A stretch of 11,072 bases of DNA, taken from NCBI GenBank assembly GCA_012961725.1, contig DTYU01000178.1:1-11072 (forward strand), written 5' to 3'. The DNA comes from Desulfotomaculum sp. Lineage in GTDB: Bacteria > Bacillota > Desulfotomaculia > Desulfotomaculales > Ammonificaceae. Shown here in pieces: positions 1 to 7,060 of the stretch (positions are counted from its first letter, which is position 1; each line of letters opens with the position of its first letter). Below the pieces are notes generated by a model. It saw only the letters and a list, made by a program, of their open reading frames with translations, was not told the origin of the DNA and did no database searches. A program made the position numbers and the translations under genes.

Positions 1-1
1 C

Positions 2-457
2 AGACCGCACGTTAAGGCTGCAATACAAAAGGCGATGGATGAGCGGGCGAAGCGGCTTGAGGTGAAAGCCGACCGAGTATTGCAGGAGCTTGCCAAGATC
101 GCATTCGCCGATATCAAGGACTTCGTGTATTTCGGGCGTGATGGGGTTCTGTTAAAAGAAGACAGTGAAGTTGACGGGACGGTGCTGGCGGAAATCACGG
201 AGACTGTCAGCCGCGCCGGTCTCAGGACGCACGTTAAGTTGCATGACAAGCTGAAGGCATTAGACTTGTTGGGCAGACACCTGAAGTTGTTTACCGAGCG
301 GCATGAGGTTACCGGAAAAGACGGCGGCCCAATCGAAAGTGTGGTGACACACAAGTATGCAGGGCTTAGCGACGATGAGCTTGAAAAACTTATCGCCGAG
401 AAAGCTGCAAAGCTTGCCGAGAGCGGCGAAGCTGGAACTCCTAAGCCTTCTCGATGA
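2..457 (+). CDS. terS: Phage terminase small subunit (C-terminal part, 5' end outside window)
   Basis: The reading frame is open from base 2, so the gene starts upstream. The ATG at 35 is probably internal, because the codons before it read RPHVKAAIQKA and continue the family pattern. The visible 151 residues match the Terminase_2-type small subunit: the stretch from ERAKR through ADRVLQELAKIAFADIKDFV (about residues 15-43) is characteristic, as is the following TDKLKALDLLG-like helix that precedes the C-terminal oligomerisation part (here HDKLKALDLLGRHLKLF). In this family the missing N-terminus carries a helix-turn-helix that recognises the packaging site, and the protein forms a ring that hands DNA to the large subunit. 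The acidic/lysine-rich tail (DDELEKLIAEKAAKLAE) is coded by DNA that also encodes the start of the large terminase in another frame. Family call is confident; the start is not visible. Confidence 0.87.
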   Translation, partial: RPHVKAAIQKAMDERAKRLEVKADRVLQELAKIAFADIKDFVYFGRDGVLLKEDSEVDGTVLAEITETVSRAGLRTHVKLHDKLKALDLLGRHLKLFTERHEVTGKDGGPIESVVTHKYAGLSDDELEKLIAEKAAKLAESGEAGTPKPSR

Positions 458-2069
458 AATACTGGTTCGTCACGACATCATTGAGTGGATTCTGCAAAAC
501 AGGTTTAAAAACGAGAAGGGCGAACCACTGGAGTTCGAGCAACACGCTTTTTTGGTGCAGCCGTACCGGGATTTCTCGCCGAAGCTGGTTTGCATGAAGT
601 GTGCACAGATCGGTTTTTCGACGATGGCTGTTCTGAAAGAGTTTTATCTCGCCTGGTACCGGAAGTTTAACTGTATCCATACGTTGCCCACGGACGAGGA
701 CGTGCGGCTATTTGCGAGTTCGAAGATCAACCCGATGATCAACAACAACCCGGCTCTCCGGGCCTTAGTTCGGGAAGTCGACACGATTTACAACAAGCAA
801 GTCGGGGACGCCTTTATTTTTTGGCAGGGGACCAAGGGACAGTCCAAAGGTATTATGATCAGCTCTGATGTGAATGTTCATGACGAACGCGACCGGAGTG
901 ACCAGGCCAAGCTTGAGACTTACCGCAGCAGGTTAGAACACTCGTCATACAAAGGGGAGTGGAGCTTCAGTAACCCCTCCCGGCCGAACGTCGGGGTTGA
1001 TATATATTGGCAGCGGTCGGACAAGAAGCAGTGGCACATCAGGTGTTCGCGGTGCGGCGAACGACAGCCGCTCGACTATTTTGCAAACATATGTGAGGAG
1101 CGCCGGCAGTATGTCTGTCGGAAGTGCCATGAGATATTGCGGCATGAAGACAGGTTGACTGGCGAATGGGTGGCGGAGTTTCAAGGGCGGTATTGGAGCG
1201 GGTATCACATCAACCAACTGATGGCTCCGTGGATCACCGCGGCGGAGTTGGTAGAGGCGAGGGAAAGCGAGACCCAGGAGTTTTTCTACAACTTCAGGCT
1301 GGGCCTGCCGGTTATCGGCAGTGTAAACCAGGTCAGCCGGTCGATTATTCTCCAGTGCTGCACGGACAAAGCGCCGGAGGGCCGGTGGAAGCTTCTCGGA
1401 GTGGATGTCGGCAAGGTCCTGCACTGCGTCCAGGGGACGGAGAACGGAATCACCCGAGTATTCACGCTGCCAGACTGGGACAGCTTGCACGCCTACTTTG
1501 TCGCACAGGGGATCAACCTGGCGGTGGTCGACAACGCTCCAGACACCGAGGAAGCCACCAGGTTCTGCAGGCACTTCCGGGGCCGGGCCTACCGGTGCAT
1601 TTATGACTACGACGACGAGCGAGAAGAGATGATCGAGTGGTCCGACATCGGGCAGACCAAGAAGGTCCGCCAGGAGAAGGAAGGGGTCGTCTGGGCGCAC
1701 CGGACGCGAGTGATAGACCATACTATCGAGGTTTACAACAAGGGCGAGATTTATGTTTACATCAAGCCGAACGAGCCGCAGTTGGTCGGCCAGGGGAAAG
1801 CCGGGGTCACCGAGGAGTGTCTTTGCGGCCACTGGGAAACGCTGTACGTTGCCGGCGCAGACGGGCAAAAGACCAATATTGTCAAAGTGGACAAGTTCGG
1901 TAACGTGATCAGGACTTGGGAGAACTCCGGCCCTGATCATTTTGCGCACGCGAACGTCTATTACGAGATCGCGCGCCAGCGCAAGGCTCCCACGACGCGG
2001 CTGCACGAACACAGACCGAAAAAGCCGCGGGTGGTTAGGCCGGTGATAAGCGATATTACCGGGTATTGA
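375..2069 (+). CDS. terL: Phage terminase large subunit, GpA-like (ATPase/nuclease packaging motor)
   Basis: This is the ATP-driven motor and endonuclease that pumps phage DNA through the portal. Numbering is from the ATG at 375 (564 aa). A deviant Walker A, KCAQIGFST, lies at about 75-83 and resembles the lambda GpA form rather than GxxGKT. A Walker-B-like HDERD has Asp170-Glu171. A CxxC/CxxC zinc ribbon (Cys224, Cys227, Cys248, Cys251) is also typical of GpA-type terminases. The C-terminal RNase-H-like nuclease shows LLGVDVGK (Asp344), AVVDNAPD (Asp386) and GPDHFAHA (Asp521) as likely metal ligands. The start is uncertain. The ATG at 357 adds six residues and has GGTGAC eight bases upstream. 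The ATG at 375 gives a natural N-terminus, MSLKNLSPRKL. A TTG at 414 would shorten the overlap with terS. All choices overlap terS, by 83 bases for the start chosen here. Confidence 0.9.
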   Translation: MSLKNLSPRKLQSLPRAAKLELLSLLDEILVRHDIIEWILQNRFKNEKGEPLEFEQHAFLVQPYRDFSPKLVCMKCAQIGFSTMAVLKEFYLAWYRKFNCIHTLPTDEDVRLFASSKINPMINNNPALRALVREVDTIYNKQVGDAFIFWQGTKGQSKGIMISSDVNVHDERDRSDQAKLETYRSRLEHSSYKGEWSFSNPSRPNVGVDIYWQRSDKKQWHIRCSRCGERQPLDYFANICEERRQYVCRKCHEILRHEDRLTGEWVAEFQGRYWSGYHINQLMAPWITAAELVEARESETQEFFYNFRLGLPVIGSVNQVSRSIILQCCTDKAPEGRWKLLGVDVGKVLHCVQGTENGITRVFTLPDWDSLHAYFVAQGINLAVVDNAPDTEEATRFCRHFRGRAYRCIYDYDDEREEMIEWSDIGQTKKVRQEKEGVVWAHRTRVIDHTIEVYNKGEIYVYIKPNEPQLVGQGKAGVTEECLCGHWETLYVAGADGQKTNIVKVDKFGNVIRTWENSGPDHFAHANVYYEIARQRKAPTTRLHEHRPKKPRVVRPVISDITGY

Positions 2070-2085
2070 GGAGGTTCGTAGAGTT

Positions 2086-2265
2086 ATGCGGCGGTGTTCT
2101 ACTTGTGCAAGACGTAAAGTCCGGCGCAAAGATGGCAGGGCTTACGACTATTGTCCGGCTTTAACCGCGATGATAGGCAAAACACGGGACTGTTTCGCCT
2201 GGACGGACGACCTCCTTTGGGAGCGGAAGTACCGGAAAGCGAAAAGAGCTTATGCGGAGAGGTAA
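2086..2265 (+). CDS. Small Cys-rich protein, possible zinc-binding knuckle
   Basis: A 59-codon ORF fills the gap between terminase and portal. It starts at an ATG 11 bases after a GAGGAGG that overlaps the terL stop, and it ends six bases before the portal ATG. The product is strongly basic (RRCSTCARRKVRRKDGR at the N-terminus) and has four cysteines, Cys4, Cys7, Cys23 and Cys36. The first two form a CxxC, so a single zinc site is plausible. The second half is rich in aromatic and charged residues (CFAWTDDLLWERKYRKAK). I do not recognise the family. A basic Cys-knuckle protein next to the packaging motor could bind nucleic acid or assist terminase, but that is only positional inference. The snug fit between neighbours and the good ribosome binding site support it as a real gene. 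Confidence 0.68.
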   Translation: MRRCSTCARRKVRRKDGRAYDYCPALTAMIGKTRDCFAWTDDLLWERKYRKAKRAYAER

Positions 2266-2271
2266 AAAAGA

Positions 2272-4098
2272 ATGCCGAATTCAAGGGAAGTCGCAAGCGA
2301 AATTCAGCAGCAGTTTTTTTATGCCGATGCATGGCGCCAGCAGTATGACGAGCGGGCGCTTAAATACTGGAAATTGTTTAACGGCTACCGGGAGCCGTTG
2401 CTGAGAGAGCTTGCCGGGCGGTCGAATCTGCATATACCCAAGACGTATGAGATTGTGGATTCACTGCGCGCCCGGTACCTAAAAGCGCTGTTTGGAAGCG
2501 GCCGGATAATAGAGTACATGCCGAACCCGTTATTGTATTTTCAGGAGGGCATGAGCCCGGACGAGTATCTGCGGATGCTGGAGACGGCGGAGGACAGCGC
2601 GAAATACGCTACATACCTTGTGGACCGGCAATTAAGGAGCAGCCGGGTATACAGGCAATTTTACGATTGGATCACAGCCTTTCTGGTAATGCCCTGCGGC
2701 GTGCTCAGCGTTGGCTGGAAATACGAGGTCAAGAAGACTAAGCGGTACGGCATGGTATGGGACAAGCGCTATGGAACGCTGGTTCCCGGCATCGTCGAGG
2801 AAGATGTTGTGACGTATGACGACAATGAGGTGAAGTATATTGACTACTTCGACTTCTGGCCGGATCCCCGGGGAACCGACATAGACAGTTGCCGTTTTGT
2901 CTTTGTGCGCGAATACCTGACGAAGCGGCAGCTTGAGGAGAAAATGAACCTGCTTGCAGAAGTTGGCGCGGGTACTGTGTGGGGCCCGGGGGCGGGATCC
3001 TGGGACTGGGACTCCTTGGCGGCGGCGGGCTCGACGTTCCTGGATCAGCGGATGGACAAGGCGGGTCAGGTGGGTCTGACCGCAGAGACAAGCCAGGGAT
3101 ACTGGCAGGACATCAAGAAGGGTTATCTCTTTGAGGTTCTGCACCGCTACAGCGATGACGAGCACTCTATATGGGTAAACCGCCACGAGTGTGTATACCA
3201 CGGCGAAAACATTTACTGGCACGGGAAAAAGCCGCTTGTGGTGACAAGCTATGATCCGAAGCCGGCAGAGTTTTACGGTTTTTCGGTGGTGGAACTGTTG
3301 GAGCACTTGCAGGCAGAATTGAATACTAACCGCAACCAGCGGATTGATAACGTCAGTTTTGTGTTGAACCGGATGTGGAAAGTCCGCCGTAGCGCGGACG
3401 TGGACGAGAGTCAGCTCATATCGAGACCGCATGGAATTATTTATGTCGATACGATGGACGATGTAGGGGAATTCACTATGCAGGACATCACACAATCCAC
3501 ATACCGTGATGAAGCTATCACCAAGGGGGATATGGATAACACTGTCGGCGCGCCGGCAATCGTGCGAGGCGTTGAGCCGCCGGGCAGGGAGACTGCTACG
3601 GAGACTGTTACCAAGGCCGGTGCGGCGGACATCAAGTTCCAAACACGCATCATGCTTTTCGAAGAGTACATTGATCGATTAGCGGAAATGCTGGACATGA
3701 ACAATCAGCAGTTTATTGTCAACCCGCGCATTTTCCGGGTTGAGGAAGAATGGAAGATAGTTACGCCCGAAGAGTTGCGCGGGCATCGGACGTATCGTCG
3801 CAAGTCCATCGGGCTTGATTTCATGCACAACCAGGAAGTGCGCCGCCGCCAGCTTCTGGAGCTGCAGAACCTGCTGCAAAACAGCCCGCACATCGATCAG
3901 TACGAATTGCTGAAGCTGGTGCTTGAGGCTTACGGAATTCGCGGCACCGAGAGGATATTATTGCCCAAGGAAGAGGCAACAACTGTTCCCGCCCCTTCCG
4001 GTTCGCCAGCTGGTACACGGCTCGCTTCGGGTTCAGCTGCGCTGGACTCGGTGCAGCAGTTGCTGGACGCTGTTAAAGTGCAGGGGGTCGAGGTTTGA
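2272..4098 (+). CDS. Phage portal protein
   Basis: A 608-aa portal protein, the dodecameric ring at one capsid vertex through which DNA enters and leaves. The recognisable core is the middle to C-terminal region: KPLVVTSYDPKPAEFYGFSV, then LLEHLQAELNTNRNQRIDNV with LNRMWKVRR, SRPHGIIYVD, and later RGVEPPGRETATETVTKAGA. These are the conserved helices and wing elements of large portals in podovirus- and SU10-like phages. The N-terminal part (YWKLFNGYREPLL) is also typical. The C-terminal 40 residues are a low-complexity Ala/Ser/Pro/Gly linker and a short helix, likely disordered. The ATG at 2272 lies ten bases after GAGAGG. The stop codon overlaps the ATG of the next gene by one base. Length fits the larger portal class. 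Confidence 0.92.
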   Translation: MPNSREVASEIQQQFFYADAWRQQYDERALKYWKLFNGYREPLLRELAGRSNLHIPKTYEIVDSLRARYLKALFGSGRIIEYMPNPLLYFQEGMSPDEYLRMLETAEDSAKYATYLVDRQLRSSRVYRQFYDWITAFLVMPCGVLSVGWKYEVKKTKRYGMVWDKRYGTLVPGIVEEDVVTYDDNEVKYIDYFDFWPDPRGTDIDSCRFVFVREYLTKRQLEEKMNLLAEVGAGTVWGPGAGSWDWDSLAAAGSTFLDQRMDKAGQVGLTAETSQGYWQDIKKGYLFEVLHRYSDDEHSIWVNRHECVYHGENIYWHGKKPLVVTSYDPKPAEFYGFSVVELLEHLQAELNTNRNQRIDNVSFVLNRMWKVRRSADVDESQLISRPHGIIYVDTMDDVGEFTMQDITQSTYRDEAITKGDMDNTVGAPAIVRGVEPPGRETATETVTKAGAADIKFQTRIMLFEEYIDRLAEMLDMNNQQFIVNPRIFRVEEEWKIVTPEELRGHRTYRRKSIGLDFMHNQEVRRRQLLELQNLLQNSPHIDQYELLKLVLEAYGIRGTERILLPKEEATTVPAPSGSPAGTRLASGSAALDSVQQLLDAVKVQGVEV

Positions 4099-4283
4099 TG
4101 CCGTTCAAATCGAAAGCCCAGCTCAGAAAGTTTGCCGCGATGGCCGCCCGTGGGGAGATCGGCAGGCGCAAGTTTCGGGAATGGCTGAACGAAACTCCGA
4201 ACATTGGGAAACTCCCCGAAAGGGTGGGGTCGAAGCTGACGGCGGCGGCGACAAGGGCTCACAGGAGGAAAGCAAAGCGGTGA
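4098..4283 (+). CDS. Small conserved phage protein of MPFKSKAQ type
   Basis: A 61-aa very basic protein starting at the ATG that overlaps the portal stop (TGATG); a TTG three bases earlier is the only close alternative. Its sequence, MPFKSKAQLRKFAAMAARGE then REWLNETPNIGKLPERV, resembles a small protein I know from many phage and prophage genomes, often near structural genes. It is usually listed as hypothetical and no function is established that I know of. The opening MPFKSKAQ and the ETPN-x-x-x-LPERV element are the conserved marks. The C-terminus (AATRAHRRKAKR) is an Arg/Lys-rich tail that could contact DNA or an acidic partner. The one-base overlap with portal and four-base overlap with the next gene indicate translational coupling in the head operon. 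Confidence 0.75.
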   Translation: MPFKSKAQLRKFAAMAARGEIGRRKFREWLNETPNIGKLPERVGSKLTAAATRAHRRKAKR

Positions 4284-4519
4284 TCACCGAGAATCAATAC
4301 CACGACCTGCAGGCCCTGCTGGCGAGCGGCGGGTGGGCAATTCTGCGGGATTATATAAACCGCCGGCTGGCTAGGGTTCAGATGGATTTAGAGCGCAAGC
4401 CCTTTGACGACCTGGCGGAAGTCGGGTTTTTACAGGGGCAGATACAGGCTCTCCGGAGCGTGCTGGAATTTCCAGGTACGCGCATCCGAGAGTTTGACCA
4501 AAAATGTAAAGAAAGGTGA
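4280..4519 (+). CDS. Small hypothetical phage protein in head operon
   Basis: A 79-aa protein predicted from the GTG at 4280, which overlaps the previous stop (GTGA) and sits ten bases after a strong AGGAGGA. The frame is open back to 3923, but upstream starts would overlap the portal gene by more than 150 bases and are not credible. The sequence starts ITENQYHDLQALLASGGWAI and continues with two long predicted helices separated at about residue 45 (RKPFDDLAEVGFLQGQIQAL). It looks like an all-alpha protein. Similar short helical proteins occur between portal and scaffold genes in related phages, but I cannot name a function. Head-operon position is the only hint to its role. Confidence 0.72.
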   Translation: MITENQYHDLQALLASGGWAILRDYINRRLARVQMDLERKPFDDLAEVGFLQGQIQALRSVLEFPGTRIREFDQKCKER

Positions 4520-4524
4520 GATTT

Positions 4525-5409
4525 ATGCCTGAAAAAGACGACAGGAACCTTGCGGAATCCATTTTCGGCGAGGCTGCAGGTGCAGGAACCGCGACCGAAG
4601 GAACGCAGAAGGCTGTCGAGGGAACGACCCAAACCGAAGGACAGACTCAGGAAGCGACCCAGTTACAGACTCAGACTCAGGAAGCGGCCCAGGTCCGGGC
4701 ACAGACTCAGGAACAACAGGCCGCAAAAACGGAGTCCACCAAGCTCTACGCCGGCAGATTCAAGAGTGTGGAGGAACTTGAGCGGGCTTACCGGGAAGTC
4801 GAAGGCTTTAGCACGCGGAAGGCGCAGGAGGCTGCAGCTCTACACCAACGGTTAGAGGAACTGCAGCGGCAGGCAGCGCCGGATATGACTAAGCGGCAGC
4901 AGGAAGACTTCCGGAAGGCGGTGCTTGAAGCAGTAAACGCCGCCGTGGTGGACGAGGACCCAAACAAGCTGGTGGCCCTTATCGAGACGATCACCGACCG
5001 GAAGTCGGAGGAAAAGCTGTCTCAGATAATGCCGCACCTTGCTCCGGTGATCGTCAACCAGCAGATTGCTTCGGAAGTGGAACAGTTCTTTGCGGAGTTT
5101 CCTGAGGCAAAGGATCTCGAAAGTGAGATGTCTGCTGTAATTGAGCAAAATCCGGAAGTCATGTTCGACGAGCAGGGGCGGAGAAGGGCTGACTGGGTTT
5201 ACCGCGCATATATCAGAGCGCAGACCCGGAAGGGCCAGGCAACCCGTCAGGCGGCAGCGCAGGTGGGCGGCCAGGTGACTGCGGCCAAACAGGCCGCGGC
5301 TGCTCCCGGTGTTTCCGCACGGCAGCAGCAGTCACAAAGCCCCGAGGAGGCCATCCTTACCCGTATTTTCGGGGAACCCTCCGGGGGTAGAAAACCTTTC
5401 GATTACTGA
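4525..5409 (+). CDS. Capsid scaffolding protein
   Basis: A 294-aa acidic, glutamine- and alanine-rich protein directly before the major capsid gene, the usual place for a scaffold that guides procapsid assembly and is then lost. The ATG at 4525 follows GAAAGGTGAG; a GTG at 4516 is in frame but lies inside the ribosome binding site. Residues 1-70 are low complexity and include a 10-residue repeat based on TQEA-Q. The motif LYAGRFKSVEELERAYREVEG (about 72-92, KSVEELE-xAY core) is a common mark of phage scaffold/capsid assembly proteins. A long predicted coiled coil follows (about 93-115). The C-terminus ends with a second disordered Gln/Ala stretch and a basic/aromatic tail (FGEPSGGRKPFDY), the kind of end that often binds the capsid protein. 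No serine-protease domain is evident. Confidence 0.84.
   Translation: MPEKDDRNLAESIFGEAAGAGTATEGTQKAVEGTTQTEGQTQEATQLQTQTQEAAQVRAQTQEQQAAKTESTKLYAGRFKSVEELERAYREVEGFSTRKAQEAAALHQRLEELQRQAAPDMTKRQQEDFRKAVLEAVNAAVVDEDPNKLVALIETITDRKSEEKLSQIMPHLAPVIVNQQIASEVEQFFAEFPEAKDLESEMSAVIEQNPEVMFDEQGRRRADWVYRAYIRAQTRKGQATRQAAAQVGGQVTAAKQAAAAPGVSARQQQSQSPEEAILTRIFGEPSGGRKPFDY
4642..4731 (+). repeat. 30-bp tandem repeat inside scaffold gene (three units)
   Basis: Three units start with the same 12 bases (CAGACTCAGGAA) at 4642, 4672 and 4702, exactly 30 bases apart. Units one and two match at 20 of their first 21 bases and then diverge. The repeat encodes a 10-residue period, TQEATQLQTQ, TQEAAQVRAQ, TQEQQAAKTE. 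Because the period is a multiple of three, copy number can change without breaking the frame. It is a spacer-like disordered tract near the scaffold N-terminus. Confidence 0.85.
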
Positions 5410-5424
5410 AGGAGTTGGTACTAA

Positions 5425-6543
5425 ATGCCTGTTAAGACCACTGATATTGATACCGAACGCCGAGATATAGACGTTTCGAAGGAAATCGCGCGTTACCTTC
5501 CTGACGTAAACGCATGGCTGGTAATCGCGCTTCAAAGCCGCAAGAAGACGACGACCGACTATGAGTTTAAGTGGTTCGAGTCCGACCCTTACGGCTACTG
5601 GACCAAGATCAACCACGCGGATGGATATGCGGCTGATGCAACCAGCCTTGTGGTTGATGATGCTTCGATCTTTGCGGCGAAGGATATCATCAAGGTTGCG
5701 AGGACCGGCGAGGTTATGTTCTGCACCGCCGTGGATACCGACACCAATACGATTACGGTTATACGGGGCTACGGCGAAACCGCTGGCGCAGTGATCGACG
5801 ACGATGACGATCTCGTGTGCCTGGGCAACGCGATGGAGGAGCACTCCAGTAAACCGACTGAGAAACTGCGGCAGCCGAGCAAGATCTACAACTACTGCGG
5901 GATCATGAGAACGCCTTTTGGCGTGTCCGGGACGGTTGAGGCTTCACAGCAGATCACCAATGAACAGGAGCGGGCCAGGCTGACAAGAGACAAATCCATT
6001 GACCACCGCCTGGCGATAGAGCGTCAATTCTTGTTCGGTGAGCGCAAGGACGACACAAGCAACAAGAGGCGTATGACCCGAGGGTTGATCAAGTGGATCA
6101 CGACCAACGTTTACGATGCCGGCGGGACACTGACCGAAAACGAGTTCGATAAAGAAGTCTGCGAGCCGGTTTTTAAATACGGCTCCAAGACCAAGCTTCT
6201 TGTCGCCAGTCCCAGGATGGTTTCCATCATTGCTGGGTGGGGCAAGGAGAAACTGCAGATCAGCCAGGCCGCGAAGGCCTACGGCTTGAACCTAAAAGAA
6301 TATATTTCACCGCACGGCACGCTTATTATTGCGCCGTCGCAATGTCTCGAACAGTACTACGCTTACCATTCATTCATCGTCGACCCGCAACACATTTTTG
6401 TCCGCGTCTTGCGCGACACCACCTTGCGCCGCAACATTCACAATCCGGATACGGACGGCTTTGAGGATGAGTACCTGAGCGAAATCGGGTTGGAGCTGCG
6501 CCTGGAGAAGTGCCATGCGGTCATCAAGAACGCTACAGCGTAA
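5425..6543 (+). CDS. Major capsid protein, SU10 family
   Basis: A 372-aa shell protein that I assign to the SU10-type major capsid family (HK97-like fold, formerly DUF5309). Conserved marks are the N-terminal DVSKEIARYLPDVNAWLVIA, the segment KIYNYCGIMRTPFGVSGTVE (about 153-172), the E-loop/spine region RDKSIDHRLAIERQFLFGER, and the P-domain and C-terminus DEYLSEIGLELRLEKCHAVI. A beta-rich insertion at about 62-135 (ATSLVVDDASIF ... TGEVMFCTAV ... ITVIRGYGET) is known in this family. The ATG at 5425 follows AAGGAG by 11 bases. The upstream partner is the scaffold, and the gene ends in a strong terminator that contains its own stop codon, as expected for the most highly expressed virion protein. 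Confidence 0.9.
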   Translation: MPVKTTDIDTERRDIDVSKEIARYLPDVNAWLVIALQSRKKTTTDYEFKWFESDPYGYWTKINHADGYAADATSLVVDDASIFAAKDIIKVARTGEVMFCTAVDTDTNTITVIRGYGETAGAVIDDDDDLVCLGNAMEEHSSKPTEKLRQPSKIYNYCGIMRTPFGVSGTVEASQQITNEQERARLTRDKSIDHRLAIERQFLFGERKDDTSNKRRMTRGLIKWITTNVYDAGGTLTENEFDKEVCEPVFKYGSKTKLLVASPRMVSIIAGWGKEKLQISQAAKAYGLNLKEYISPHGTLIIAPSQCLEQYYAYHSFIVDPQHIFVRVLRDTTLRRNIHNPDTDGFEDEYLSEIGLELRLEKCHAVIKNATA

Positions 6544-6577
6544 GGGGAATCCCCCCTTACGCTGTAACTCTTTTTTT
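6534..6577 (+). terminator. Strong Rho-independent terminator after the capsid gene
   Basis: A perfect 14-bp inverted repeat pairs 6534-6547 with 6553-6566 around a 5-base loop (AATCC). It is followed by AACTC and seven T residues (6571-6577). The left arm includes the last codons and the TAA of the capsid gene. This is the only clear intrinsic terminator in the window. Its position resembles the terminator after gene 10 in T7, where it limits read-through and protects the capsid mRNA end (established for T7, inferred here). Confidence 0.93.
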
Positions 6578-6588
6578 GGGGTGATAGA

Positions 6589-6921
6589 GTGTCTGAAGCC
6601 GAATTCTCCAGTTTTTACCCGCAAATAACGTACAAAATACCCGAAAGCGACAAGTACGCAAGGTTTGACAGGGGCAAATTGGTCACACAGGACGAGCAGG
6701 TGATATCGTACCTGCGTGAGCACCAGGATTTTGGTTCAACCTTGCACGAAGTCACTCGATCACGGCCGAGCGTAACAGTAAACGCGCTTTTCTGTCCGTT
6801 CCCGGGCTGCGACAGAGTGTTTAACAATGAGAGGTCCCTGCGGGCGCACATGATGCGTGTTCACAAAAGCCTGCAGCCGGAGTATTCGGAAGAAGCCCAA
6901 GAAGAGATTCAGGAGGAGTGA
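6589..6921 (+). CDS. Small phage protein with a C2H2 zinc finger
   Basis: A 110-aa protein starting at a GTG seven bases after GGGG of a GGGGTGAT ribosome binding site that lies immediately after the terminator T-tract. Residues 1-57 (YPQITYKIPESDKYARF then KLVTQDEQVISYLREHQDFG) resemble short phage proteins encoded after the capsid gene that carry an F-x-x-G-x-x-x-T-x-D-x-x-V-x-x-x-L pattern; their role is unclear. Residues 69-92 form a classical C2H2 finger: Cys69-x4-Cys74-x12-His87-x4-His92, with the hydrophobic core residues Phe78 and Leu84 at canonical spacing. The C-terminal 18 residues are very acidic (EEAQEEIQEE). The spacing is eukaryotic-like rather than the shorter Ros/MucR form. 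It could bind DNA, RNA or a virion partner; no function is assigned. Confidence 0.82.
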   Translation: MSEAEFSSFYPQITYKIPESDKYARFDRGKLVTQDEQVISYLREHQDFGSTLHEVTRSRPSVTVNALFCPFPGCDRVFNNERSLRAHMMRVHKSLQPEYSEEAQEEIQEE

Positions 6922-6926
6922 TTTGA

Positions 6927-7019
6927 ATGGCTGCTACCGTTACGATTGATAAAGTAAACACCCGGCACCTGACCGGGCTGCGCATAGTGACAGGCACCAT
7001 AGCTTTCGATTCTTCTTAA
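6927..7019 (+). pseudogene. Truncated phage virion gene (30-codon stump)
   Basis: An ORF of 30 codons starts at ATG 6927, eight bases after a full AGGAGGAG at 6911-6918, so it is very likely translated. The product is MAATVTIDKVNTRHLTGLRI then VTGTIAFDSS followed by TAA. It matches what I recall of the N-terminus of a phage protein of about 120-150 aa encoded downstream of the capsid gene, where the VT-x-x-x-TFDSS element normally continues as YPTGGE. Here the frame ends exactly after FDSS and the next gene starts 41 bases on. I therefore read it as a gene that lost about three quarters of its length, probably when the lysis block was placed next to it. It could instead be a genuine short peptide or a leader coupled to the next gene. 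Confidence 0.5.
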
Positions 7020-7060
7020 AGGTGGATATGGTCGGTTTTACGATTTAGGAGGTACTGAAT

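Noticed and set aside
945..2129. Long antisense ORF (394 codons) opposite the large terminase gene
   Set aside because: It is a by-product of GC-rich codon use on the + strand. The protein resembles no family and has no proper ribosome binding site, while the + strand frame is a clear terminase.
2632..3642. Long antisense ORF (336 codons) opposite the portal gene
   Set aside because: Shadow of the portal frame; no recognisable domain and all neighbours are on the + strand.
3923..4279. Upstream extension of the 4280-4519 gene in the same open frame
   Set aside because: It would overlap both the portal gene and the 61-aa gene, and the GTG at 4280 has a strong AGGAGGA at good spacing.
5608..5829. 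Beta-rich insertion in the capsid gene, similar in style to the insertion in the spike
   Set aside because: An insertion here is normal for SU10-type capsid proteins; resemblance to the spike insertion is only general beta composition.
6665..6693. TTGACA at 6665-6670 as a promoter -35 box
   Set aside because: No -10-like hexamer at 16-18 bases downstream (CAGGAC instead of TATAAT), and it lies within a coding frame.
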